Source: DATGZH01 sp035297265 | GTDB taxonomy: Bacteria > Actinomycetota > Acidimicrobiia > Acidimicrobiales > RAAP-2 | DNA length: 64,000 nt | Assembly: GCA_035297265.1 (NCBI GenBank) | Contig: DATGZH010000042.1 | Location: forward strand, 1-64,000 | Direction of reading: 5' to 3' | Part shown: positions 35,753 through 44,375 of the stretch, piece after piece | Layout of the letters: every line of letters starts with the position of its first letter | How positions within the stretch are numbered: the stretch's first letter is position 1 | Notes under the pieces: model-generated | Database searches by the model: none | What the model was told of the DNA's origin: nothing | What the model saw: the letters and a program-made list of their open reading frames with translations, nothing else | Made by a program: the position numbers and the translations under genes

Positions 35753-37093
35753 GTGGCCGCGATTCGAGATGGCGCGCGCGCTGCGTCGTCCGGTGACGGG
35801 CCCGCGACGGAGCCGAGCAGCGCGCCGCTCGAGCGGCGGCTCCTCCCGCTCACGGCCGAGGTCGCGGCGGACGGACGGCTCTTCGTCGGCGGTGTCGACG
35901 TGTGCGCGCTGGCCGAGGAGACGGGCACCCCGGTCTTCGTCTACGACGAGGAGCATCTCCGCACGAAGTGCCGGGAAGCGGTCGAGGCGTGGGGCGACGG
36001 CGTGGCCTACGCCACGAAGGCCTTCTTGTGCCGGGCGATGGCCAGCCTCGCCGCAGCAGAGGGGATGTGGCTCGACGTGTCGACCGGCGGCGAGCTGCAC
36101 GTGGCGCTCGCCGCTGGCGCCGAGCCGGCCCGGCTCGTGCTCCATGGCAACAACAAGTCGGTGCGGGAGCTCACGAGCGCCCTCGAGGTCGGTGTCGGGC
36201 GCATCGTCGTGGACTCCTTCGACGAAATCGACCGACTGGAGACCCTTACCGCCGGGTCGGCCCGGCGGCCGGCCGTGCTCATCCGGGTGACGCCCGGGGT
36301 CGAGGCCCACACCCACGAGTTCGTGCGCACCGGGCAGGAGGACACGAAGTTCGGCTTCTCCATCGCCTCCGGGGCGGCGGAGGCCGCGGTGGAGCGGTTG
36401 CGCCGGTTGCCCGGCGTGGTGCTGGTCGGCCTGCACGCCCACATCGGCAGCCAGGTGTTCGAGGTCTCGTCGTTCGAGCAGGCGGTCGAGATCCTGGCCG
36501 AGTTCTTCGTGCCGCTCGAGCTGCCCGAGCTCAACGTCGGCGGTGGTCTCGGCGTCGCCTACGTGAACGGCGAGCGGTCGCCGAGCCTCGGTGAGTGGGC
36601 GCACGCCACCCGGGCCGCCTGCGCGGCCGCCGGTGTGCACCCCGGCGTGCGGGTGACGGCCGAGCCCGGCCGGGCCATCGTGGCGGCCGCCGCGCTCACC
36701 GTGTACCGGGTCGGGGTCGTGAAGGAGCTGCCGGGCATCCGCACGTACGTGGCCGTCGACGGCGGGATGAGCGACAACCCTCGTCCCGTCCTCTACGGCA
36801 GCGGCTACGAGGCGTTCCTCCCGGCGCGCACCGACGCTCCCAGGCCGACGGCCGTCCGGGTGGTGGGCAAGCACTGCGAGACGGGCGACGTCCTCGTGGC
36901 CGATGCCCGGGTGCCCGAGGGCCTCGCCGTGGGCGAACTCCTGGCCACGCCGGTGACGGGTGCCTACGGCTACTCGATGGCCTCCAATTACAACAAGGTG
37001 CCCCGTCCCCCGGTCGTTTTCGTGGCTGAGGGCGAGGCCCGAGTCGTCGTCCGGGGCGAGACGCTCGACGATCTGCTCCGACTGGACACCTGA
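35753..37093 (+). CDS. lysA: Diaminopimelate decarboxylase
   Basis: PLP enzyme making L-lysine from meso-diaminopimelate, 446 residues. PLP Lys in VAYATKAFLC (about residue 87), GLHAHIGSQVFE (His for PLP stacking), EPGRAIVAAAA, the cross-subunit Cys in CETGDVL and GAYGYSMASNYN near the C-terminus. The start is GTG 35753, because TATCCT sits right before it and the frame further upstream runs over the tRNA gene. First of lysA-hom-thrC. Confidence 0.94.
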   Translation: MAAIRDGARAASSGDGPATEPSSAPLERRLLPLTAEVAADGRLFVGGVDVCALAEETGTPVFVYDEEHLRTKCREAVEAWGDGVAYATKAFLCRAMASLAAAEGMWLDVSTGGELHVALAAGAEPARLVLHGNNKSVRELTSALEVGVGRIVVDSFDEIDRLETLTAGSARRPAVLIRVTPGVEAHTHEFVRTGQEDTKFGFSIASGAAEAAVERLRRLPGVVLVGLHAHIGSQVFEVSSFEQAVEILAEFFVPLELPELNVGGGLGVAYVNGERSPSLGEWAHATRAACAAAGVHPGVRVTAEPGRAIVAAAALTVYRVGVVKELPGIRTYVAVDGGMSDNPRPVLYGSGYEAFLPARTDAPRPTAVRVVGKHCETGDVLVADARVPEGLAVGELLATPVTGAYGYSMASNYNKVPRPPVVFVAEGEARVVVRGETLDDLLRLDT

Positions 37094-37120
37094 CGCCACG
37101 GAGGCCCGCCGGGCCGTTGG

Positions 37121-37126
37121 TAGCGT
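37121..37126 (+). promoter_or_regulatory. -10 of leaderless hom
   Basis: TAGCGT, six bases, then GTG 37133. The gap after lysA is only 39 bp, so hom may have both read-through and its own transcript. Confidence 0.45.
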
Positions 37127-37132
37127 TGCAAG

Positions 37133-38497
37133 GTGACCGGCACGTCCTCCGAACGGGCTCCTGTGCGCGTGGCCGTGCTCGGCTGCGGCCACGTGGGGCG
37201 GGCCCTCGTCGAGCTCCTGACCGAGCCGGCCCGGGCCGAGGAGATCACGCTCCGGTCCGGCGTGGCCTTCGAGGTCGTCGGCATCGCGGTGCGCGACCTG
37301 GCCCGTCAGCGCTCCGAGGCGCCGTGGTTCCCGCACCGCGTCCTGACCGACGACGCCAAGGGGCTGGTCGAGCGGGACGACGTCGACGTGGTGGTCGAGC
37401 TCATCGGGGGCCTCGATCCGGCCCGCGACCTCGTCGAGGCGGCGCTCCGGGCCGGCCGGCCCGTGGTGACGGCCAACAAGGTGCTGCTCGCCGCGGCCGG
37501 ACGGGAGCTCGGCGAGCTGGCCGAGGCCAACGGGGTGGACCTGCTCTACGAGGCCTCGGTGGCCGGAGCCATCCCGGTCATCCGCCCGCTCCGCGAGTCG
37601 CTCGCCGGCGAGCGCATCGTCCGGGTGATGGGCATCGTCAACGGGACGACCAACTTCATCCTCTCCCGCATGTCCGAGGACGGCATCGACTACGCCGACG
37701 CGCTGGCCGAGGCCCAACGGCTCGGCCTGGCCGAGGCCGACCCGGCGGCCGACGTCGAGGGGCTCGACGCGGCGGCGAAAGCGGCGATCCTCGCCGGGCT
37801 GGCCTTCGGGTGCGACGTCGTGGCCGCCGACGTGCACCACGAGGGCATCACCGGGGTGCGGGCGATCGACGTGACCTTCGCCGCCCGCATGGGCTACGCC
37901 ATCAAGCTCCTGGCCGTGGCCGAGCTGCTTGACGGCCCGGCCGGGGAGGAGGTGTCGGTCCGGGTGCACCCGACGATGATCGGGACGTCCCACCCCCTCG
38001 CCACCGTCGGCGGCGCCTTCAACGCGGTGTTCGTCGAGGGCGAGATCTCGGGCGAGCTCATGCTCTACGGCCACGGGGCCGGCGGCCGACCGACCGCCGG
38101 GGCGGTCCTCGGCGACCTGATCGACGCAGCCCGGCACCGCCACGACGGCACCGCGGCCCCTCCGCCCTCACGGCGGGTCCCGGTGCGCTTCGCCCCCGTG
38201 GAGGACCTGCGCTCGGCCTTCTATCTCAACGTCGACGTCGTCGACCGGGCCGGCGTCCTCGCCGCGGTGGCCGGTGTCTTCGGCAACCACGGCGTCTCCA
38301 TCCGCTCGATGGAGCAGGTGGGGCTGGGCGACGAGGCCGAGGCCCGCCTCGTCTTCTTGACCCACGAGGCCCGTCAGGGCGACGTCGCCGCCACCATCGA
38401 CGACCTCCGCCACCTCCCCGAGGTGCACCGGGTGGGTGCGGTGCTGCGGGTCATGGGACCCGACTTCCAACCGGGCTACCCGGAGGCGGAGGCCTGA
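37133..38497 (+). CDS. hom: Homoserine dehydrogenase with ACT domain
   Basis: NAD(P)H-dependent reduction of aspartate semialdehyde to homoserine; 454 residues. Rossmann start VAVLGCGHVGRALVELL (about 11-27), catalytic core GIVNGTTNFILSRMSEDG and EAQRLGLAEADPAADVEGLDAAAK, and a C-terminal ACT domain (from about 360, AFYLNVDVVDRAGVLAAVAGVFGNHGVSI) that binds threonine for feedback control. GTG start. Stop is 1 bp before thrC. Confidence 0.95.
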   Translation: MTGTSSERAPVRVAVLGCGHVGRALVELLTEPARAEEITLRSGVAFEVVGIAVRDLARQRSEAPWFPHRVLTDDAKGLVERDDVDVVVELIGGLDPARDLVEAALRAGRPVVTANKVLLAAAGRELGELAEANGVDLLYEASVAGAIPVIRPLRESLAGERIVRVMGIVNGTTNFILSRMSEDGIDYADALAEAQRLGLAEADPAADVEGLDAAAKAAILAGLAFGCDVVAADVHHEGITGVRAIDVTFAARMGYAIKLLAVAELLDGPAGEEVSVRVHPTMIGTSHPLATVGGAFNAVFVEGEISGELMLYGHGAGGRPTAGAVLGDLIDAARHRHDGTAAPPPSRRVPVRFAPVEDLRSAFYLNVDVVDRAGVLAAVAGVFGNHGVSIRSMEQVGLGDEAEARLVFLTHEARQGDVAATIDDLRHLPEVHRVGAVLRVMGPDFQPGYPEAEA

Positions 38498-38498
38498 C

Positions 38499-39539
38499 AT
38501 GGCAGCCTGGCGGGGAGTGGTCGAGGAGTACCGGGACTTCCTCCCCGTCGACGACGACACGCCGGTGGTCACCCTCCTGGAAGGCGGCACCCCGCTCGTC
38601 CCCGCGCCCCGCCTCTCCGAGCGGGTGGGCGCCGACGTCCACCTGAAAGTCGAAGGGGCCAACCCCACCGGGTCGTTCAAGGACCGGGGGATGACCATGG
38701 CCATCTCGAAGGCGGTGGAGGAAGGGGCCAAGGCCGTCGTCTGCGCGTCGACCGGCAACACGTCGGCCTCGGCCGCGGCCTACGCCGCCCGGGCCGGGCT
38801 GCGCTGCATCGTCCTCATCCCCGAGGGCCACATCGCCCTCGGCAAGCTGGCCCAGGCACTCATCCACGGCGCCCGGGTCCTCCAGCTGCGGGGCAACTTC
38901 GACGAGGCCCTCACGATCGTGCGGGAGCTGCCGAACCGGGCCCCGGTGACCGTCGTCAACTCGGTGAACCCCCTCCGTATCGAGGGGCAGAAGACCGGGG
39001 CCTTCGAGATCGTCGACGCCCTGGGGGACGCCCCGGAGGTCCACTGCATCCCGGTGGGCAACGCCGGGAATATCACGGCCTACTGGCGGGGTTATTGCGA
39101 GTACAAGGGGGCAGGGAGGGCATCGCGCCTGCCCCGGATGCTCGGCTTCCAGGCCGAGGGGGCTGCGCCCATCGTGCTCGGTCACCCGGTCGAGGACCCC
39201 GAGACCGTGGCCACCGCCATCCGCATCGGCAACCCGGCCAGCTGGTACGCGGCCACCGCCGCGGCGAGCGAGTCGGGGGGTTCGATCACGGCGGTGAGCG
39301 ACGAGGAGATCCTCGCCGCCTACCGGTTCTTGGCCGAGGAGGAGTCGGTGTTCTGCGAGGCGGCCTCGGCGGCCTCCGTGGCCGGGCTCCTCCGCCAGGG
39401 CGTGCCCCCCGGCGCCACCGTCGTCTGCGTGCTGACCGGGCACGGTCTGAAGGACCCGGACCTCGCCATCAGTCAGATCTCGGTGCCCACCGTGGTGGAG
39501 CCCGAGCTCGACGCCATCCTGGCCGAGCTGGGTTTCTAG
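38499..39539 (+). CDS. thrC: Threonine synthase
   Basis: PLP enzyme converting O-phosphohomoserine to threonine, 346 residues. PLP Lys in NPTGSFKDRGMT (about residue 60), STGNTSASAAAYA phosphate site, and GNAGNITAYWRGY. The start is ATG 38499, 1 bp after the hom stop. The homoserine kinase gene thrB, which usually follows thrC and precedes rho in actinobacteria, is not here; rho comes next. Confidence 0.95.
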   Translation: MAAWRGVVEEYRDFLPVDDDTPVVTLLEGGTPLVPAPRLSERVGADVHLKVEGANPTGSFKDRGMTMAISKAVEEGAKAVVCASTGNTSASAAAYAARAGLRCIVLIPEGHIALGKLAQALIHGARVLQLRGNFDEALTIVRELPNRAPVTVVNSVNPLRIEGQKTGAFEIVDALGDAPEVHCIPVGNAGNITAYWRGYCEYKGAGRASRLPRMLGFQAEGAAPIVLGHPVEDPETVATAIRIGNPASWYAATAAASESGGSITAVSDEEILAAYRFLAEEESVFCEAASAASVAGLLRQGVPPGATVVCVLTGHGLKDPDLAISQISVPTVVEPELDAILAELGF

Positions 39540-39795
39540 GGCGCGCGGTACTCCGCTGGCCGGGCCCTATACTGTTGCTCAGGCGATTGCGAACAGCTAT
39601 CGTGATGACATCCCACCAGCGCCGCGGAGTCTGACGCGGACACCCCTCCGGTCCCATCTGGAGCCGTTGCCGGTGGTGATGGGGGCAGGCGGCTAGGCGC
39701 CCGTCCGGCTCTCATCCCCGTTTTTTCCGCACTGTTCGTGGTCCCGAACCACCACCACTGCGGTCCTTGAAGAATCCTTGAAGAAGAGGAGGCCG
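39540..39795 (+). promoter_or_regulatory. Long leader region of rho
   Basis: 256 bp without a gene. A good -10 TATACT is at 39568-39573, predicting a leader of about 215 nt. A GC-rich stretch followed by six T (39721-39726) lies inside this leader, a possible attenuation site, as rho genes are often autogenously controlled. Direct repeats CCTTGAAGAA.. at 39766-39785 surround the RBS GAGGAGG. Confidence 0.45.
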
Positions 39796-41400
39796 ATGAC
39801 TGCCGAACAGCAGCTCGAACGGTCAGTGCTCGAGGGCAAGGAGCGAGAAGAGCTCCATGCCATCGCCCAGGCGATGTCGCTCAAGACGACGACGCGGACC
39901 AAAAAGGCCGACATCATCGATCAGATCCTGGAGGCCACCGGGGTGATCACCCCCGAGGCCGACACGAAGTCCGCCAACGGCAAGGCCGCGGTGGAGCCCG
40001 AGACCAACGGGTCGGTCGATGCGGCCAGCACGAACGGCGCGGCCAGCGCCGAGGCGAACGACCCCCAGCCGGCGTCGAACCCGGGCGGCCAGGTGGCCAC
40101 CCAGCAGGGCTCGGCGCGCCAGCGCCACAACAACGGCCAGGGTCAGGTCGACGCCGGCAACCGGCGCAGCCGTCGGCGGCGCGGCCGGGACCGCGGCACC
40201 GAGCGCGGCGGCGACCGCGAGCTCCAGGGCGGAGCCAACCAGGAGTCGGCCTACCAAGGTGAGCTCGTCGAGGTGCGAGGTTTGCTCGACCTGCGCGACG
40301 AGGGCTACGGGTTCCTCCGCTGCGACGGGTACCTCCCCTCCAGCAAGGACGTGTACGTCTCGATCAGCCAGGCCCGGCGTTTCGCCCTCCGGCGGGGCGA
40401 CCACATCGAAGGCGCGTGCCGTCCGGCGTCGAACAACGAGAAGTACCCGGCGCTCCTGCGGATCGACACCGTCTCGGGGCTCGATCCCGAGGAGGCCCGG
40501 GACCGCCCGCGGTTCGAGGACCTGACGCCGCTCTTCCCCGACTCGAAGCTCCGGCTCGAGGAGATGGGCGACAAGGAGAACCTCACCTCCCGCATCGTCG
40601 ACCTGCTGTCGCCGATCGGCAAGGGCCAGCGAGGCCTGATCGTCTCGCCGCCCAAGGCGGGCAAGACGGCCATCATGAAGCAGATCGCCCACTCCATCGA
40701 GATGAACAACCCCGAGGTGCACCTCATGGTGCTGCTCGTCGACGAGCGCCCCGAAGAGGTCACGGACATGCGCCGGTCGGTGAACGGCGAAGTCGTCGCC
40801 TCGACGTTCGACCGGCCGTCCGACGAGCACACCACGGTGGCCGAGCTGGCCATCGAGCGGGCCAAGCGCCTCGTCGAGCTGGGTCGCGACGTGGTCATCC
40901 TCCTCGACGGCATCACCCGCCTGGCCCGGGCCTACAACCTGGCCCAGCCGGCCACCGGGCGGATCATGTCCGGTGGTGTCGACTCGGGTGCCCTCTACCC
41001 GCCGAAGAAGTTCTTCGGCGCCGCCCGCAACATCGAAGAGGGCGGCTCGCTCACGATCCTGGCGACCGCCCTCGTCGAGACCGGCTCCAAGATGGACGAG
41101 GTCATCTTCGAGGAGTTCAAGGGCACCGGCAACATGGAGCTGCGCCTCGACCGCCGTCTGGCCGAGCGCCGGCTCTACCCGTCGATCGACGTGAACGCCA
41201 GCTCGACCCGGCACGAGGAGCTCCTCTTCGACCGGGGCCAGCTCCAGCAGGTCTGGAAGCTGCGCCGGGTGCTGAACGCCCTCGCCAGCGAGGGGAACGC
41301 CGCGGCGGGCCTCGAGCTCTTGATGGACAAGATCCGCACCACGAAGAGCAACGACGAGTTCCTGGCCGAGATCGCCAAGGGCCCCACGCCCAACGGCTGA
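39796..41400 (+). CDS. rho: Transcription termination factor Rho
   Basis: Hexameric RNA-dependent ATPase ending transcription at rut sites; 534 residues. SAP-like Rho_N domain (about 1-50: LEGKEREELHAIAQAMSLKTTTRTKKADIIDQILEATG), an actinobacterial Asn/Gln/Arg-rich insert (about 60-155), the RNA-binding cold-shock domain (GYGFLRCDGYLPSSKDVYVS), and the ATPase with Walker A SPPKAGKTAIM (about 290-300) and Walker B VVILLDGIT. RBS GAGGAGG. Confidence 0.97.
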   Translation: MTAEQQLERSVLEGKEREELHAIAQAMSLKTTTRTKKADIIDQILEATGVITPEADTKSANGKAAVEPETNGSVDAASTNGAASAEANDPQPASNPGGQVATQQGSARQRHNNGQGQVDAGNRRSRRRRGRDRGTERGGDRELQGGANQESAYQGELVEVRGLLDLRDEGYGFLRCDGYLPSSKDVYVSISQARRFALRRGDHIEGACRPASNNEKYPALLRIDTVSGLDPEEARDRPRFEDLTPLFPDSKLRLEEMGDKENLTSRIVDLLSPIGKGQRGLIVSPPKAGKTAIMKQIAHSIEMNNPEVHLMVLLVDERPEEVTDMRRSVNGEVVASTFDRPSDEHTTVAELAIERAKRLVELGRDVVILLDGITRLARAYNLAQPATGRIMSGGVDSGALYPPKKFFGAARNIEEGGSLTILATALVETGSKMDEVIFEEFKGTGNMELRLDRRLAERRLYPSIDVNASSTRHEELLFDRGQLQQVWKLRRVLNALASEGNAAAGLELLMDKIRTTKSNDEFLAEIAKGPTPNG

Positions 41401-41478
41401 GGCGGGGAATAACCTGGGCCCGCCGGTCCTTCTACCGGCTGGAGCGGGCACGAGAACACGAGCGAACCTGGAGCAACC

Positions 41479-41703
41479 ATGAAGTCCGAGATCCACCCCG
41501 AGTACCACGTGGCGCAGGTGCGCTGCTCGTGCGGCAACACCTTCACCACCCGCTCCACCAAGGCCGAGCTCCACGTGGAGCTGTGCAACGAGTGCCACCC
41601 CTTCTTCACCGGCAAGCAGAAGCTGGTCGACTCCGGTGGCCGGGTCGAGCGCTTCCAGCGCCGCTACGGCGCCCGGACCGCCAAGAAGACGGCCAAGCGC
41701 TGA
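41479..41703 (+). CDS. rpmE: Ribosomal protein bL31, zinc-binding form
   Basis: 74-residue large-subunit protein. The four zinc ligands are present: CSC (residues 16 and 18) and CNEC (36 and 39), so this is the C+ form made under zinc-replete conditions. Follows rho as in other actinobacteria. Confidence 0.97.
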   Translation: MKSEIHPEYHVAQVRCSCGNTFTTRSTKAELHVELCNECHPFFTGKQKLVDSGGRVERFQRRYGARTAKKTAKR

Positions 41704-41749
41704 CCCTCCCGGGACGGCCGGGTCCGGCCGCGCCCGTGCCGTCGTCTCG

Positions 41750-41755
41750 TAGCCT
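41750..41755 (+). promoter_or_regulatory. -10 of leaderless prfA
   Basis: TAGCCT, six bases, then GTG 41762. No purine-rich RBS is present in front of the start. Confidence 0.45.
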
Positions 41756-41761
41756 TTGATC

Positions 41762-42838
41762 GTGCTCGACGACCGGCTGCGCGCGCTCGAAAAGGAATAC
41801 GAGGCCGTCCAGGCCGAGCTCGCCGACCCGGCGACGAGTGCCGACATGACCCGCCTCCGGGAGCTGTCCCAGCGCCAGAAGGAGCTGGGTGAGGTCGTCG
41901 GGACCTGGCGGGACCTGCAGCAGGCCCGGGCCGACCTGGAGGCCGCCCGCGAGCTCCTGACCGATGCCGACGGCGACGAGCGGGAGCTGGCCCGGGCCGA
42001 GGTCGAGACGGCCGAGGCGGCCATCGGGGGCCTGACCACGAGGCTCACCACGCTGCTCCTCCCGAAGGACCCCAACGACGGGCGCAACGTGATCCTCGAG
42101 ATCCGCGGCGCCGAAGGGGGCGAGGAGGCCAACCTCTTCGCCCGGGACCTCTTCGACATGTACCTGCGCTACGCGGCCCGCAGGGGCTGGAAGAGCGAGG
42201 TGCTCTCGGAGAGCGCGTCCGAGCGGGAAGGCCTGAACGAGGGGGTCATCCTCGTGAAGGGCCGTGACGCCTGGTCCCGCCTGGAGCACGAGGGCGGGCC
42301 GCACCGTGTGCAGCGGGTGCCGGTCACCGAGACCAAGGGCCGGGTGCACACCTCGTCGGCCACGGTCACGGTGCTGCCCGAGGCCGAGGAGGTCGACGTG
42401 GCCATCGACCCGGCCGACCTGAAGATCGACGTCTACCGGTCGACCGGTCCCGGTGGTCAGTCGGTCAACACGACCGACTCGGCGGTGCGCATCACCCACC
42501 TCCCGACCGGCATCGTCGTGGCCATGCAGGACGAGAAGAGCCAGATCCAGAACCGGGCCAAGGCCATGGTCGTGCTGCGCTCCCGCCTGCTGCGGGCCGA
42601 GCAGGAACGCCGAGAGGCCGAGCTGGCGGTCCGCCGCAAGAGCCAGGTGGGCGGGGGCGGACGGTCGGAGAAGATCCGCACCTACAACTTCAAGGAGAAC
42701 CGGGTGACCGACCACCGGGTGAACCTCACGCTGCACAAGCTGGACCAGGTGCTCGCGGGCGACCTCGACGAGTTGACCGACGCCCTCATGGCCGACAAAC
42801 GGGCGAGGCAGCTGGCCGGGGAGGAGGAGGCGGTGTGA
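41762..42838 (+). CDS. prfA: Peptide chain release factor 1
   Basis: Class I release factor reading UAA and UAG, 358 residues. PCRF domain with LEIRGAEGGEEANLFARDL, the region RVQRVPVTETKGRVHTSSATV, and the catalytic GGQ in STGPGGQSVN (about residue 230), which is methylated by the product of the next gene. GTG 41762 chosen over TTG 41756 because of the -10 spacing. Its TGA overlaps the GTG of prmC. Confidence 0.95.
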   Translation: MLDDRLRALEKEYEAVQAELADPATSADMTRLRELSQRQKELGEVVGTWRDLQQARADLEAARELLTDADGDERELARAEVETAEAAIGGLTTRLTTLLLPKDPNDGRNVILEIRGAEGGEEANLFARDLFDMYLRYAARRGWKSEVLSESASEREGLNEGVILVKGRDAWSRLEHEGGPHRVQRVPVTETKGRVHTSSATVTVLPEAEEVDVAIDPADLKIDVYRSTGPGGQSVNTTDSAVRITHLPTGIVVAMQDEKSQIQNRAKAMVVLRSRLLRAEQERREAELAVRRKSQVGGGGRSEKIRTYNFKENRVTDHRVNLTLHKLDQVLAGDLDELTDALMADKRARQLAGEEEAV

Positions 42839-43752
42839 GCGCGCCGTCGACACTGTCGGCGGCCACCACCCGCCGGGACCTCGAAGCGGCGCTGGCCGAC
42901 GAGCTCGGCTCGCCGAGCGAGGCCCGCTGGTTGACCGAGGAGGTGCTCGGACCGTCCCGCCGGCCCGGCCAGGCCGGCCCGGCGCTGTCGGCCGCCGCGC
43001 TCAGCACCCTCGCCGACCTCGCGGCTCGCCGTCGGGCCGGCGAGCCGCTGCAGTACGTCCTCGGCCACTGGGCCTTCCGCACCCTCGAGCTCGACGTCGA
43101 CCCGAGGGTGCTCATCCCTCGTCCGGAGACCGAACAGCTGGTCGACGTGGCTCTCGGCGTGCTGGCCGAGGTGGCGGGGGAGCGGCCCGATCCCTTGGTC
43201 GTCGACCTCGGCACGGGGTCCGGAGCCATCGCCCTCGCGGTGGCCGTCGAAGCGCTGCCCGAGCGGCCCCAGCTCCGGGTGTGGGCGGGTGACGTCTCGC
43301 CTGGCGCCCTCGCGGTGGCCGAGCGCAACCGGGAGCTCGTCGGCGCCCGTCACCCGGGGGCCGCCGAACGGGTCGTGCTGCGGTCCGGCGACTGGTGGCG
43401 GGCCCTCCCCGAGGGGCTCCGCGGCCGGGTGGACCTCGGTCTGGCCAACCCGCCCTACGTGGCGGTCGACGAGTGGGACGCGCTCGACCGCGAGGTCCGG
43501 CGCGAGCCGCGACTGGCCCTCGTGGCCGAGACGGCCAGCGACGGCACGCCCGGGATGGCCGCGGTCGAGGCGGTCGTCGCCGGTGCGGTCGACTGGCTGG
43601 CCCCCGGCGGCGCGCTCGTCGTCGAGCTCGCGCCGGACCAGGCCGGACCGGCGAGCGCACTGGCCCGTCGCGCCGGCTTCGCCGCGGTGGACGTGCGCCC
43701 CGACCTCGCCGGTCGGCCGCGGGTCCTCGTGGCCCGCCGATCCCCGACGTGA
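42835..43752 (+). CDS. prmC: Release factor glutamine methyltransferase
   Basis: SAM-dependent N5-methylation of the GGQ glutamine of RF1/RF2; 305 residues. N-terminal helical domain with PLQYVLGHWAF, motif I VVDLGTGSGAIALAVA (about 120-135) and catalytic LANPPYV (NPPY, about 203). The GTG start overlaps the prfA stop by 4 bases, so translation is coupled to its substrate's gene. Confidence 0.95.
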   Translation: MSAPSTLSAATTRRDLEAALADELGSPSEARWLTEEVLGPSRRPGQAGPALSAAALSTLADLAARRRAGEPLQYVLGHWAFRTLELDVDPRVLIPRPETEQLVDVALGVLAEVAGERPDPLVVDLGTGSGAIALAVAVEALPERPQLRVWAGDVSPGALAVAERNRELVGARHPGAAERVVLRSGDWWRALPEGLRGRVDLGLANPPYVAVDEWDALDREVRREPRLALVAETASDGTPGMAAVEAVVAGAVDWLAPGGALVVELAPDQAGPASALARRAGFAAVDVRPDLAGRPRVLVARRSPT

Positions 43753-44369
43753 GTGGCGAGAGCTGCCGCCTCGTCACCTTCGAGGACAGCGACGTCGTGG
43801 TGGCGGCCCTGGCCGCCGGGTCCGTCGTCGCCGTCCCGACCGACACCGTCTACGGCCTGGCCGCCCGCCCCGACCACCCGGCCGCCGTCGCCGCGGTCTT
43901 CGACGCCAAGCACCGACCACCCGAGCTGGCCCTCCCCGTGCTCGTGGCCGACGAGTCCCAGCTCGACGGGGTCGTCGTCGCCTGGCCGCCCGTCGCCCAT
44001 CGCCTGGCCGAGCGTCTCTGGCCCGGGGGCCTGACCGTGGTCGTCACCGCTCGGCCGGCGCTGGCCCGGCTCCTCGGCGGGGACGGTCGCACGATCGGTG
44101 TCCGCCTGCCTGATCACGAGGAGCTGCGCGGGCTGCTCCGCCGGACCGGGCCGTTGGCTGTCACGAGCGCCAACCGCCACGGGGTGCCGCCCTGCACGAC
44201 CGCCGAAGCGGTCCGTCTCGCCTTCGCCGACGAACCGGTGGACCTCGTCGTCGACGGGGGCACCTGTGACGGCGCCCCGTCGACCGTCGTCGACGTGACC
44301 GTCGACCCGCCGCGGCTCGTCCGCGAGGGAGCACTCCCGTGGACGCGCATCCTCGGAGCGTGCGCTTGA
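43749..44369 (+). CDS. tsaC: L-threonylcarbamoyladenylate synthase
   Basis: Sua5/YwlC/YrdC-type enzyme making threonylcarbamoyl-AMP for t6A37 of tRNAs; 206 residues. VAVPTDTVYGLAA (about 26-38), KHRPPELALPVLVA (KRP-type substrate loop), LWPGGLTVVV, and TSANRHG. It lacks the C-terminal Sua5 domain. The GTG start overlaps the prmC stop (GTGA). Ends 6 bp from the convergent thiolase gene. Confidence 0.93.
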   Translation: MSGESCRLVTFEDSDVVVAALAAGSVVAVPTDTVYGLAARPDHPAAVAAVFDAKHRPPELALPVLVADESQLDGVVVAWPPVAHRLAERLWPGGLTVVVTARPALARLLGGDGRTIGVRLPDHEELRGLLRRTGPLAVTSANRHGVPPCTTAEAVRLAFADEPVDLVVDGGTCDGAPSTVVDVTVDPPRLVREGALPWTRILGACA

Positions 44370-44375
44370 GGCGGC

